A stretch of 62,667 nucleotides of DNA from NCBI GenBank assembly GCA_026713105.1, contig JAPOPC010000091.1, positions 1 to 62,667 of the forward strand, read 5' to 3'. Positions 34,753 to 42,813 of the stretch are shown one piece after another (the stretch's first letter is position 1; the number at the start of each line of letters is the position of its first letter). The notes below the pieces were generated by a model. That model saw only the letters and a program-made list of their open reading frames with translations, was not told where the DNA came from and did no database searches. The position numbers were made by a program, and so were the translations under genes. The stretch is from Acidimicrobiaceae bacterium. Lineage in GTDB: Bacteria > Actinomycetota > Acidimicrobiia > Acidimicrobiales > Poriferisodalaceae.

Positions 34753-35649
34753 ATGACCCTCGCCGATGTTGCCCCGCCCACCAGCGATCCCATCTCGGAC
34801 AGCCAGCGTGCCGACTACGAGGCGAACGGTTACCTGTGCTTGCCGAACTTCGTCGGACCGGATTGGCTCGACGAGCTTCGCAGCGTGACCGCAGAGTTCA
34901 TCGAGGCCAGCCGCTCGCAGACCGCCTCGGGCAAGGTGTTCGACCTTGAGCCCACCCACACGCCGGAGGCTCCCCGGCTCAGGCGACTCATCTCACCGGT
35001 CGACCAGCACCCGAGCTATGCACGGTTCACCTTCGAAGGTCCGCCGGCGCAGCTCGCCTCGGCCTTGCTCGGCGGGCCGGTGCGCTACCACCACTCCAAG
35101 CTGAACTTCAAGTGGTCTGGCGGCGGCGAGGAAGTGAAATGGCACCAGGACATCCAGTTCTGGCCCCATACCGACTTCACGCCGCTCACCATCGGCGTCT
35201 ACCTCGAAGACGTCGACGGCGAGATGTCCCCGATGGGCGTGCTGCCCGGCAGCCACCGCGGCCCGCTGTACGACCAGTACGCACCTGATGGGAACTGGGC
35301 GGGTTCCATGGCTGACGCCGATGTCGCGACGCTTGACCTCGACCAGATGGTGTACCTGGGTGGACCGGCGGGCTCGGTCACCGTCCACAACTGCTGCATG
35401 ATCCACGGATCGCTGCCGAACAACTCGCCGCGGCCCCGGCCCCTGCTGCTGCAGACCTATTCGGCCATCGGCTCCTACCCGATCAGTCACGTCGGCGCGA
35501 ACGGCGTCCTCGGCTCGAGCGGGGGCCGCCTCTGTGGCGGCGAGGCCTCCCAGATGCTCACCATCGACGGCCGCCGGATGCGCGGCGCGCCTGACTGGTC
35601 GCGCAAGGGCCCGCCCACGATCTTCGGCTCCCAGCAGAAGGACGGCTGA
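34753..35649 (+). CDS. Phytanoyl-CoA dioxygenase family (PhyH) protein
   Basis: A 298-residue Fe(II)/2-oxoglutarate-dependent oxygenase. The facial triad is visible as HQD (H131, D133 in KWHQDIQFWPH) and a distal histidine in IHGSLPNNS (H218). The 2-oxoglutarate-binding arginine lies in PRPRPLLLQTYS. The middle contains the usual GVLPGSHRGPLY. Family members hydroxylate acyl-CoAs, amino acids, ectoine or phosphonates, so the substrate is open. It starts at ATG 34753 with a TACGGT -10 seven bases upstream. A phosphotransferase-fold gene follows 45 nt later and may be functionally paired. Confidence 0.88.
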   Translation: MTLADVAPPTSDPISDSQRADYEANGYLCLPNFVGPDWLDELRSVTAEFIEASRSQTASGKVFDLEPTHTPEAPRLRRLISPVDQHPSYARFTFEGPPAQLASALLGGPVRYHHSKLNFKWSGGGEEVKWHQDIQFWPHTDFTPLTIGVYLEDVDGEMSPMGVLPGSHRGPLYDQYAPDGNWAGSMADADVATLDLDQMVYLGGPAGSVTVHNCCMIHGSLPNNSPRPRPLLLQTYSAIGSYPISHVGANGVLGSSGGRLCGGEASQMLTIDGRRMRGAPDWSRKGPPTIFGSQQKDG

Positions 35650-35694
35650 AGCGCTGTATTCCCTCTGGGCCGGTCGCCGAACAGCAAGCACGTC

Positions 35695-37275
35695 GTGAGC
35701 AGCGAGCTTTCGCACCCCGTGCCGCAGTTCTTCGACGCGCTCGATGCTGCAGTGCGCCGCGAGATCGCTGATTGCGCCGGATTGGTGGACGCCGAGCGAC
35801 TGAGCGGTGGCGCCAGCATGGAGAGCTACCGGCTGCGCTGCCGAAGCGCTGCTGAGCCCGCAGCGACATTCGACATCTGCCTGCGTCGGGGACCTGACGG
35901 AGAGGACCGCGAAGGAGACAACGTCACCGGCGTGGCCGCCGAGGCGCTCTGCATGAGCACGGCCCGCTCTGGCGGGGTTCCCGAGCCCCAAGTCCTCTAC
36001 GTGCTGCAGCCCTCCGACGGCGTCGGAGCGGGCTTTCTGATGGAGTGGATGGACGGCGTCACGCTCGGGGCTCGCATCGCCCGGCTGCCCGAACTGGAGC
36101 AGGCGCGCAAGAAGCTCGCATTCCAGTGCGGGCAGGAGATGGCCCGCATCCACAGCGTCGACGTCAACGCAACGGGGTTGGCCGCAGTGCTGCGCCGATT
36201 CGAACCGGCTGACTACCTCGCTGAGACCTGGGATCGATGCAAGGAGATGCCCACCCCGCAGCCGATGATCGATTACGCCGCCCGCTGGCTAGCCGAGCAG
36301 CTCTCAGGACGCGGATCGGTGGAGCTGACGCTGGTGCACAACGACTTTCGCAACGGCAACATCATGGTGGACCCCGTCGAAGGCCTCGTCGCCGTGCTCG
36401 ACTGGGAAACCGCGCATATCGGCGACCCGATGCGTGACTTGGGCTGGATGTGCACCAACTCGTGGCGCTTCGGCCAGCGTCACCTGCCCGTCGGCGGCTT
36501 CGGTCACTACGAGGACCTGTTCGCCGGCTACCAAGACGTTGCGGGCACACCCGTCGACCGAGATCGCGTGCAGTACTGGGAGGTGTTCGGCTCGTTCTGG
36601 TGGGCGGTCGGGTGCCTGGGCATGGCCGATCGCTACCGGACGGGTTCCGACGCCACCGTGGAACGGCCGGGAATCGGCCGCCGCAGCTCGGAGTGCCAGC
36701 TCGACTGTGTGAACCTGATCATTCCCGGACCGGTCGAATTCCAGCCGGCGGTCGCAGAACTCGGCCTGCTCGAACCCGATTTCGGCCGTCGACCGCGCGA
36801 GCTGTCACCGCTCGGCGGCAGCCTCACCAGCGCTCTGGCCCATGCCGCAGCCGGCGATATGCCCCGCGTCGACGAGCTGCTCGAGAGCGTGCGCGACTTC
36901 TTGCACGGCGAGGTCCGCCAGGCCACCGAAGGTCGCACGAACTTCCTGGCGCTGGTAGCCGGCAATTCCATCGACATCGCCCTGCGGGAACGCCTCATCG
37001 GCCCCCAACTGCATCGATACGAGCTGCAGCGACTGACTGCGCTGGTCGGCGACAGCGCTGCGAACAGTAGCGACCGCCCCGCTGGGGACGCCGCGGTCGC
37101 CGAGCAGGTCACCACCCTGCGCTGGCGCCTCGTTCACGCCCTGCGCGACGGCTCGATGCCACTCAACGCGCCGGGTCTTGCGGACTACCTGCGCACCTCA
37201 GTCGCTCACCAGGTGGCGATCGACCAGCCCAAATACTCAGCATTCCGCCACATCGCCAGCCAGCATCTGAGCTAG
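35695..37275 (+). CDS. Aminoglycoside-phosphotransferase-fold protein with DUF6285-like C-terminus
   Basis: A 526-residue protein. Residues 1-340 are an APH/choline-kinase-fold domain with the catalytic loop HNDFRNGN (215-222, Asp217 as base) and the metal DWE motif (236-238), close to the ACAD10/11-type kinases that phosphorylate 4-hydroxyacyl-CoAs. Residues about 350-526 are a helical domain (DELLESVRDFLHGEV, GRTNFLALVAGNSIDIALRE) that matches DUF6285. In many actinobacteria this domain is a separate protein beside such kinases. Start GTG 35695. The pairing with PhyH suggests degradation of hydroxylated or branched acids (inference). Confidence 0.85.
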   Translation: MSSELSHPVPQFFDALDAAVRREIADCAGLVDAERLSGGASMESYRLRCRSAAEPAATFDICLRRGPDGEDREGDNVTGVAAEALCMSTARSGGVPEPQVLYVLQPSDGVGAGFLMEWMDGVTLGARIARLPELEQARKKLAFQCGQEMARIHSVDVNATGLAAVLRRFEPADYLAETWDRCKEMPTPQPMIDYAARWLAEQLSGRGSVELTLVHNDFRNGNIMVDPVEGLVAVLDWETAHIGDPMRDLGWMCTNSWRFGQRHLPVGGFGHYEDLFAGYQDVAGTPVDRDRVQYWEVFGSFWWAVGCLGMADRYRTGSDATVERPGIGRRSSECQLDCVNLIIPGPVEFQPAVAELGLLEPDFGRRPRELSPLGGSLTSALAHAAAGDMPRVDELLESVRDFLHGEVRQATEGRTNFLALVAGNSIDIALRERLIGPQLHRYELQRLTALVGDSAANSSDRPAGDAAVAEQVTTLRWRLVHALRDGSMPLNAPGLADYLRTSVAHQVAIDQPKYSAFRHIASQHLS

Positions 37276-37302
37276 ACGAAATCGGTTGAGGCCGACATCG
37301 GG

Positions 37303-37728
37303 CTAGCGCCACAGGGCCAGCAGCACGCCGATGACGCTGTAGGAGATCAGTGGGTAGCCGGAGTTGATCGCGAGAAGCCTGAAGCTGCGACCCTCGAAGG
37401 CGTAGTTGATCCCGTTGGACGTGACGACAAAACCCACAGCGGCCAGTACGCCCAACCCGAGCCCCTCGCCGAAGGTGTCGACATCGAGACCTTGGCCCAG
37501 CAGCGCCAGCGCCAGCGTGAAGACGAACGCGAGCACGATCGCCAGCGCGTAGGGGTACCACTGCCGCGGGGTTCCCTTCATCGCTTCCATGTCCTCGTCG
37601 GTCAGCCCGACTTCGGCCATCCACGGCTTGGCGAGCGTGCTGTACCACGCCGCCCCGAGCACCTGGTTGAAGACGATCGCAACGATGATCGCCCACCAGT
37701 TCAGACTTCCCAAGTCCATCGCGTCCAT
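37303..37728 (-). CDS. DUF1761-family membrane protein
   Basis: A 141-residue protein with four predicted membrane helices. The DUF1761 signature is present: NWWAIIVAIVFNQVLGAAWY at the N-terminus, and a C-terminal pair of helices around NGINYAFEGRSFRLLAINSGY. Function of the family is unknown. ATG 37728 has GGGAGGA upstream. It is the gene after the oligopeptide ABC operon on the same strand but about 90 nt downstream, so membership in that operon is doubtful. Confidence 0.8.
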   Translation of the reverse strand: MDAMDLGSLNWWAIIVAIVFNQVLGAAWYSTLAKPWMAEVGLTDEDMEAMKGTPRQWYPYALAIVLAFVFTLALALLGQGLDVDTFGEGLGLGVLAAVGFVVTSNGINYAFEGRSFRLLAINSGYPLISYSVIGVLLALWR

Positions 37729-37816
37729 GCGCGTCCTCCCCCGTGTCCCGCCAGCCTGCGCTCGGCTCTCGTATGCAGCGTAATTCTCCGCCTACACGCA
37801 ACTGCCGGTCGGCAAA

Positions 37817-39001
37817 TCAGGAAGCGCGGATCACGACGCCAGCCTCGCTGACTCTGCCAGACGCGACGTTGCGCTCGAATGCCTCAGCGGCCTCGGGCGT
37901 GCCGACCGGGTAGAAGCAGCGATAGAGGTGGGCGCCCGCTGGCGCGCCGCCGTCGTTGTCGTCGTCGTCCAGGTCGTCGTCCCGCCACGTCCCACGTCGC
38001 CTGGCGCCCCCGTCGTTGGAGTCGGCCGCTGCCGGCGCCTCGATCAAGGCCGGCTCCTCGGCGACGCACAGTTCCTGGGCGTACTTGCAGCGAGGGGCGA
38101 ACTTGCATCCCGTCGGCAAGTCGGTCATCCGTGGCGGCTGGCCGCCGATGATCTCCAAGCGGGCATGGCTGTCGTCGGTGACCTTGGGGATCGACCGGAA
38201 CAACGCCTCGGTGTAGGGCATCCGCATGTTGCCGAAGAGCGTCGCTGTCGGTGCGCGTTCCACGATCCGGCCCGCGTACATGACAATGACCTCGTCGGTG
38301 CGACCCGCTACAACTCCCAAGTCGTGGGTGATGAGCACCAGCGACATATCGCGCTCGGCACGCTGGGTCTCGAGCAGGTCGAGTATCTGCGCCTGGACCG
38401 TCACGTCGAGGGCGGTTGTGGGTTCGTCGGCGATAAGCAGACGCGGACTGCACGCCAGCGCGATCGCGATCACGATGCGCTGGCGCATGCCGCCCGAGAG
38501 CTGGTGCGGGTACTCGTCGATTCGCCGGTGCGGCTCAGGGATGCCGACCTCCTCGAGCAGGTCGAGCGCAGCGGCACGAGCGGCCCTAGCTGACAGGTCC
38601 CGGTGCACGCGCAAGCCCTCGCCCACCTGCTTGCCGATCTTCATGACCGGGTTCAGCGAGCCCAGCGGATCCTGAAACACCATCGCGAGCTGCGGGCCCC
38701 ACATGTCGAGCAGCTCGCGGCGGCCCAGCGACATCATGTCGATCCCGTCGAAGAGGACCGATCCCGTCGAAGTCACCCTCGACTTGGGCAGCAGCCGCAT
38801 GATGGACCGCGACATCACCGACTTGCCCGAGCCGGACTCTCCCACCACGCCCAGCCGAGCGCCCGGCCGCAGGGACCAATCGACCCCGTCCACGGCAACC
38901 AGCGGCCCGACCGCGGTATGGAAGGTGGTCCGCAGGTCGGCGACGTCGAGCAACGGCTGCTCGTCAGCCCCCGCAAAGCCCGTCATCGAGGTGTCGGTCA
39001 T
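37817..39001 (-). CDS. Oligopeptide/dipeptide ABC transporter ATPase (OppD-like)
   Basis: A 394-residue cytoplasmic ATPase. It has Walker A GESGSGKS, Q-loop VFQDPLGSLNP, signature LSGGMRQR, Walker B LLIADEPTTALD and the switch His in ITHDLG. The C-terminal oligopeptide-transporter extension (GCKFAPRCKYAQELC) shows the four-Cys [4Fe-4S]-type pattern of this family. That extension is interrupted by a very acidic linker (DDDLDDDDNDGG) of about 30 residues. ATG 39001 overlaps the stop of the companion ATPase (ATGA). Unlike its partner it has no membrane insertion. Confidence 0.92.
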   Translation of the reverse strand: MTDTSMTGFAGADEQPLLDVADLRTTFHTAVGPLVAVDGVDWSLRPGARLGVVGESGSGKSVMSRSIMRLLPKSRVTSTGSVLFDGIDMMSLGRRELLDMWGPQLAMVFQDPLGSLNPVMKIGKQVGEGLRVHRDLSARAARAAALDLLEEVGIPEPHRRIDEYPHQLSGGMRQRIVIAIALACSPRLLIADEPTTALDVTVQAQILDLLETQRAERDMSLVLITHDLGVVAGRTDEVIVMYAGRIVERAPTATLFGNMRMPYTEALFRSIPKVTDDSHARLEIIGGQPPRMTDLPTGCKFAPRCKYAQELCVAEEPALIEAPAAADSNDGGARRRGTWRDDDLDDDDNDGGAPAGAHLYRCFYPVGTPEAAEAFERNVASGRVSEAGVVIRAS

Positions 39002-40710
39002 GACGCACCTCTCCCAGCGGACGCGATCTCGACGCGTTCGGGTGCGGTTTCGCCGATCAGCGGTGTGTGACAGGCCACGAACCGCCCGGGTGCGATCTCT
39101 CGCATCTCGGGCTCCTCGTCTGCACAGCGCTGTGCAGCATGCGGGCAACGCGTGCGGAATCGGCAGCCCGAGGGCGGATCCATCGGCGAGGGCAGCTCGC
39201 CGTCGATGCGTCCCGACCCCAGCTCCGCCTCTGGATCGGGTTGCGGGATCGCCGCCAGCAGCATCTCCGTGTACGGATGAGCAGGCTCGTCGAACATCGC
39301 ATCGGGCTCGCTGACCTCGCAGAGCTTGCCCAGATACATGACCGCCACGCGGTCGCTCACGTTCTTGACGACCGCCAGGTCGTGCGCGATGAACACCAGC
39401 GTCAGGCCCATGAGGTTCTTGAGGTCTTCAAGCAGATTCAGTATCTGCGCCTGCACCGAGACGTCCAGCGACGACACCGGCTCGTCGCAGATGATCACCT
39501 GCGGCACGCTGACCAACGCCCGAGCGATGGAGAGCCGCTGCGCCTGACCGCCGGAAAACTCCCACGGCCGGCGGTCCATGGCGTCATCGGGGTTGATGCC
39601 GACGTATTCGAGCACCTCACGGACACGCGGCTCGGCCCGTTCACGCGCCGCATTGCGGTTCGCCCGGTAGCGCCGCAGCACCCAACGCAGCAGCAGCGTG
39701 TCGACCACGATCGAGACCACCAGCACGATCAGCTTCACACCCGCGTCGAGACCCGCGACGTAGAAGACCTGCAGCACCACCATGGCACTGAGGGTGGTCG
39801 CGACCCCGCTGGCGCCCGCCCGTTCGGGATTCGCGATCGACGCTGCGAGCCACACGACGAGCACCGCGGTGAGCAGGCCTAGCCCACCGGAGTTCACCCA
39901 TTTGGCCCAGCCTCCGAAGCTCGACCAGGTTCGCCACAGCATGAAGCCGCTGGCGCCGGTGGTGACCACGACGCCTGCGATGCCGACAGGCGCGGACACC
40001 TCGCCGAACTGTCGCGACATCAAGCTGAAGGGCAACATCAGCGCGAGCAGCACCCAGGTCAAGCCCAGAACGAGGCCGACGGCCGCGACTGCCAGTGCGA
40101 TCGCGAGCGCCGGGAACCCGATGATGGCCGCGGGAACCTCCGTCCAGCCCAGCCACGGCTCCGCGGCACGTTCCTCGACGGCCTCAGAGAGGATCCAGAG
40201 CGCGAAGGCAACCGAGGCCGCGAGGCCCACGATCCGCATCGGTATCGCCAATCGCTCCAACAGTGTTTGCAGCAACCCGCCGATGCGCTCCTGCCACGTC
40301 GCCATCGCTGTTCGCCGTGTCACGTTCTCCAGGGCGATGAACAGCGGTTCGGCAATGATGTCGCGTACCCGGCGCCGTGGATTCAGCGACGAGATCGGAT
40401 CCTGGTAGATCATCTGCAGTCGCGGCCGCACCTCGCGCATGGCGTCGGGGTCGAGCTCGGTCAGCTCCTGGCCGGCGACCTGCACCGAGCCCGACGTCGG
40501 CGATGGGAGCTGCAGGATCGCCCGCCCCGTCGTGCTCTTGCCGCAGCCTGACTCGCCGACGAGACCGAGCGTCTCGCCCTCCATCAGATCGAGCGACACC
40601 CCTGACACGGCGTACACCTTCCGGCCGCCCGCCGCCGGGAACTCCACGACCAAATCCTGCGCCCTCAGCAGAGCGTCCGACCGCAGATGGGCGTTGCCGC
40701 TGCCCGCCAT
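38998..40710 (-). CDS. OppF-like ABC ATPase with a membrane domain inserted in its nucleotide-binding domain
   Basis: A 570-residue protein instead of about 330. It starts as a normal OppF: Walker A GESGCGKST (52-60), Q-loop YQDPISSLNPRRRVRDIIAEP (102-122). Then, from about 128 to 355, comes a polytopic membrane region with about seven hydrophobic helices, for example RIVGLAASVAFALWIL, FPALAIALAVAAVGLVLG, GLLTAVLVVWLAASIA and LIVLVVSIVVDTLLLRWVL. The ATPase then resumes with RVREVLEYVGINP, signature FSGGQAQR (385-392), Walker B VIICDEP, the switch histidine and the Cys-containing C-terminus (CRFRTRCPHAAQRC). All catalytic motifs are intact and the frame is unbroken. The insertion lies where the helical subdomain meets the permeases. 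ATG 40710 was chosen over an upstream GTG-less extension. Confidence 0.88.
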   Translation of the reverse strand: MAGSGNAHLRSDALLRAQDLVVEFPAAGGRKVYAVSGVSLDLMEGETLGLVGESGCGKSTTGRAILQLPSPTSGSVQVAGQELTELDPDAMREVRPRLQMIYQDPISSLNPRRRVRDIIAEPLFIALENVTRRTAMATWQERIGGLLQTLLERLAIPMRIVGLAASVAFALWILSEAVEERAAEPWLGWTEVPAAIIGFPALAIALAVAAVGLVLGLTWVLLALMLPFSLMSRQFGEVSAPVGIAGVVVTTGASGFMLWRTWSSFGGWAKWVNSGGLGLLTAVLVVWLAASIANPERAGASGVATTLSAMVVLQVFYVAGLDAGVKLIVLVVSIVVDTLLLRWVLRRYRANRNAARERAEPRVREVLEYVGINPDDAMDRRPWEFSGGQAQRLSIARALVSVPQVIICDEPVSSLDVSVQAQILNLLEDLKNLMGLTLVFIAHDLAVVKNVSDRVAVMYLGKLCEVSEPDAMFDEPAHPYTEMLLAAIPQPDPEAELGSGRIDGELPSPMDPPSGCRFRTRCPHAAQRCADEEPEMREIAPGRFVACHTPLIGETAPERVEIASAGRGAS

Positions 40711-40717
40711 TACAGAC

Positions 40718-40815
40718 CACCCCTCACGACGCAGCCCTCGCAGCCCAGCCCTCACAGCCCAGCCCTCGCAGCACAGCCCTCACGACGCAGCCCTCACAGC
40801 ACAGCCTCCCGAGGC
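40718..40815. repeat. Seven ~14-bp tandem repeats at the oppC/oppF junction
   Basis: Units of the type CAGCCCTCACAGCA start at 40718, 40732, 40746, 40760, 40774, 40788 and 40802. They fill the gap between the permease stop and the ATPase start and extend into the permease's last codons. The repeats occupy the place where a ribosome-binding site for the ATPase would be expected. Confidence 0.75.
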
Positions 40816-41624
40816 TCGAAGTACTGCTGCAGGCGGTCGCCCACGAAGTTGAGCGCCAGCACCGTGACGAACATGACGATGGCCGGCATCAGGCTGATGT
40901 GCGCGGCGACATCGAGGTTGGTTCGCCCCTTGTTGATCATGTCGCCCCATGTGGGCGTAGGCGGAGGCACGCTGAGACCCAGAAACGCGACCGCGCCCTC
41001 CACGACGATGAGGCCGGCCATGATGATCAGTGAATAGCTGACCAGCGAGGGGGCGACGTTCGGCAGCACCTCGCGAAACAGCACGCGGCCGTCACGCGCC
41101 CCCAGCGTTCGCGCAGCGAGCACGTAGTCCTGGTTGGCGCACGACAGCGTGGCGGCGCGCACCACACGGGCGATGGGCGCGATCGACAGCAGCACGAAGG
41201 TGAACACCAGGATGAAGATGCGCCGCTTGGCCTCGGAGTCCAAGAACAGCACCAGCGCCAGGAACAGGATCAGCGGCGGGATCACCAGCGATGCATTCAG
41301 CGTGGCAGTGAGCCACCGATCCACACGGCCGCTGTAGTAGCCCGAGACCATGCCCAGCAAACCGCCGATCACCAGCGCCAGCACGGTTCCCACGGTCGAG
41401 ATCACCAGGCTCACCTGCGCGCCGTAAATCACTCGGCTGAACACGTCCCGGCCCACACCGTCGTTCCCGAACCAGTGCGACAAGCTGGGTCCCTGCTTGG
41501 ACGTGCCGGCGAACGTATCCGCTGGGTCCTTGATGGGCAGCACGTCGGCGAACACCGCAGCGACGGCGAGCACCGCAAGGTAGGCCACCGCCAGCCAGAA
41601 GAAGAACCCCAGGCGCCTACCCAC
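40794..41624 (-). CDS. Oligopeptide ABC transporter permease (OppC-like)
   Basis: A 276-residue inner-membrane permease with about six helices. The N-terminal helix is GFFFWLAVAYLAVLAVAAVFA. Then come HWFGNDGVGRDVFSRVIYGAQVSL (typical of DppC/OppC) and the EAA coupling loop as ARTLGARDGRVLFREVLPN. The end shows PTPTWGDMINKG. Start GTG 41624 overlaps the OppB stop by 8 nt. It pairs with the OppB-like protein to form the translocation channel; the substrate is probably a peptide or similar organic compound. The 3' end runs into a 14-bp tandem repeat. Confidence 0.9.
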   Translation of the reverse strand: MGRRLGFFFWLAVAYLAVLAVAAVFADVLPIKDPADTFAGTSKQGPSLSHWFGNDGVGRDVFSRVIYGAQVSLVISTVGTVLALVIGGLLGMVSGYYSGRVDRWLTATLNASLVIPPLILFLALVLFLDSEAKRRIFILVFTFVLLSIAPIARVVRAATLSCANQDYVLAARTLGARDGRVLFREVLPNVAPSLVSYSLIIMAGLIVVEGAVAFLGLSVPPPTPTWGDMINKGRTNLDVAAHISLMPAIVMFVTVLALNFVGDRLQQYFEPREAVL

Positions 41625-42756
41625 GGGCGCCGATCTCCCTGCCGCGCAGTCGCGGATCCAGTGCCAGATACAGGAAGTCGGACATCGTGAGCACCACGAT
41701 GTACAGCGTCGAGATGACCAGCACACCGCCCTGAACAGCGATGAAATCGCGTTGGGTGACGCCGAGGAAGATGTATGCGCCCACGCCCGGGATCGTGAAG
41801 ATGAATTCGACGATCAGCGCGCCGCCGATAAGCAGGCCCACGGTCAGCCCCACCACGGTCAGCAGCGTGAAACTCGACGGCCGCAGCGCGTGGCGCCACA
41901 GGATCCGCCGAGTCGGCAGTCCCTTGCTGCGAGCCAGATCGATGAACGGCAGACGCAAGGTGGCGATCATGTCCGATCGCAACAAGCGCATGAACACGGC
42001 CGCTTGACCCATCGCCAACGCCAGCGACGGCAGCAGCATGTGCTTGAAGTGCAGCACCACGTCCTCGCCCAAGGGCACATAGCGCGCGGCTGGAAGCACG
42101 CGGAATCCGATCTCATTGCCCGCCACGCTGAGCCCGCCGATCGACAGGAAGAGCACGAGCATGACGGCGAGGACGAAATTGGGGGTGGCCAAGAATCCCA
42201 GCATCGCGTTGTTGATGGTGGCGTCGGTCTTGCTGCCCTGCCGGTAGCCGGCCCAGATTCCGAGCGGGATCGCAAAGGCCAACGCCAGCACCACCGAGTA
42301 CGCCATGATCTGCAGCGTCGGGGTCATCGAGCGCGAGATGCCGTCGGCAATGTCCTCGCGCAGCACGATCGAGCTTCCGAGATCGCCCGTGAGCACGCCG
42401 CCCAGCCAGTTGCCGTAGCGGTTGAAGAACGGCTCGTCGAGTCCGAGTTCGGTGCGGACGATCGCAATCTGGTCCGCGGTGGCGGCGGGTCCGAGAATGT
42501 TGATGGCGGGATCGCCAGGCAGGCTGGCCATCAACGCAAATACGACGAACGACACGCCGACCAGCACCGGGATCACGCTCGCGATACGACGCAACGCGTA
42601 GCGCCCGTCGGCGATGGCTGCCCCCGCGGTGCCGACGACCACCAGCACGCCGAACGTCCAGCTGAACGGGGGCCGCCAGAACCACGCCCACGCGACCGTG
42701 GCGGCGAGCGCTACCCCAACGATGCGCCCGAGCTGATCGCGGACCGCCTGTTTCAT
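41617..42756 (-). CDS. Oligopeptide ABC transporter permease (OppB-like) with extra N-terminal helices
   Basis: A 379-residue permease. From residue 53 it follows DppB/OppB: RRIASVIPVLVGVSFVVFALM, LPGDPA, GLDEPFFNRYGNWLGG, DLGSSI, the EAA-loop ARSKGLPTRRILWRHALRP and GALIVEFIFTIPGVG. Residues 1-52 add two more hydrophobic stretches (VGVALAATVAWAWFW and FGVLVVVGTAGAAIA) not usual for the family. ATG 42756. It is in an operon: binding proteins upstream, OppC-like permease overlapping downstream, then two ATPases. Confidence 0.9.
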   Translation of the reverse strand: MKQAVRDQLGRIVGVALAATVAWAWFWRPPFSWTFGVLVVVGTAGAAIADGRYALRRIASVIPVLVGVSFVVFALMASLPGDPAINILGPAATADQIAIVRTELGLDEPFFNRYGNWLGGVLTGDLGSSIVLREDIADGISRSMTPTLQIMAYSVVLALAFAIPLGIWAGYRQGSKTDATINNAMLGFLATPNFVLAVMLVLFLSIGGLSVAGNEIGFRVLPAARYVPLGEDVVLHFKHMLLPSLALAMGQAAVFMRLLRSDMIATLRLPFIDLARSKGLPTRRILWRHALRPSSFTLLTVVGLTVGLLIGGALIVEFIFTIPGVGAYIFLGVTQRDFIAVQGGVLVISTLYIVVLTMSDFLYLALDPRLRGREIGARG

Positions 42757-42813
42757 GGCAGCGGCCCGCCGGTGGTTGCCTGACGGCGGCGCACGTTCGT
42801 TGCCCTCATCGTC

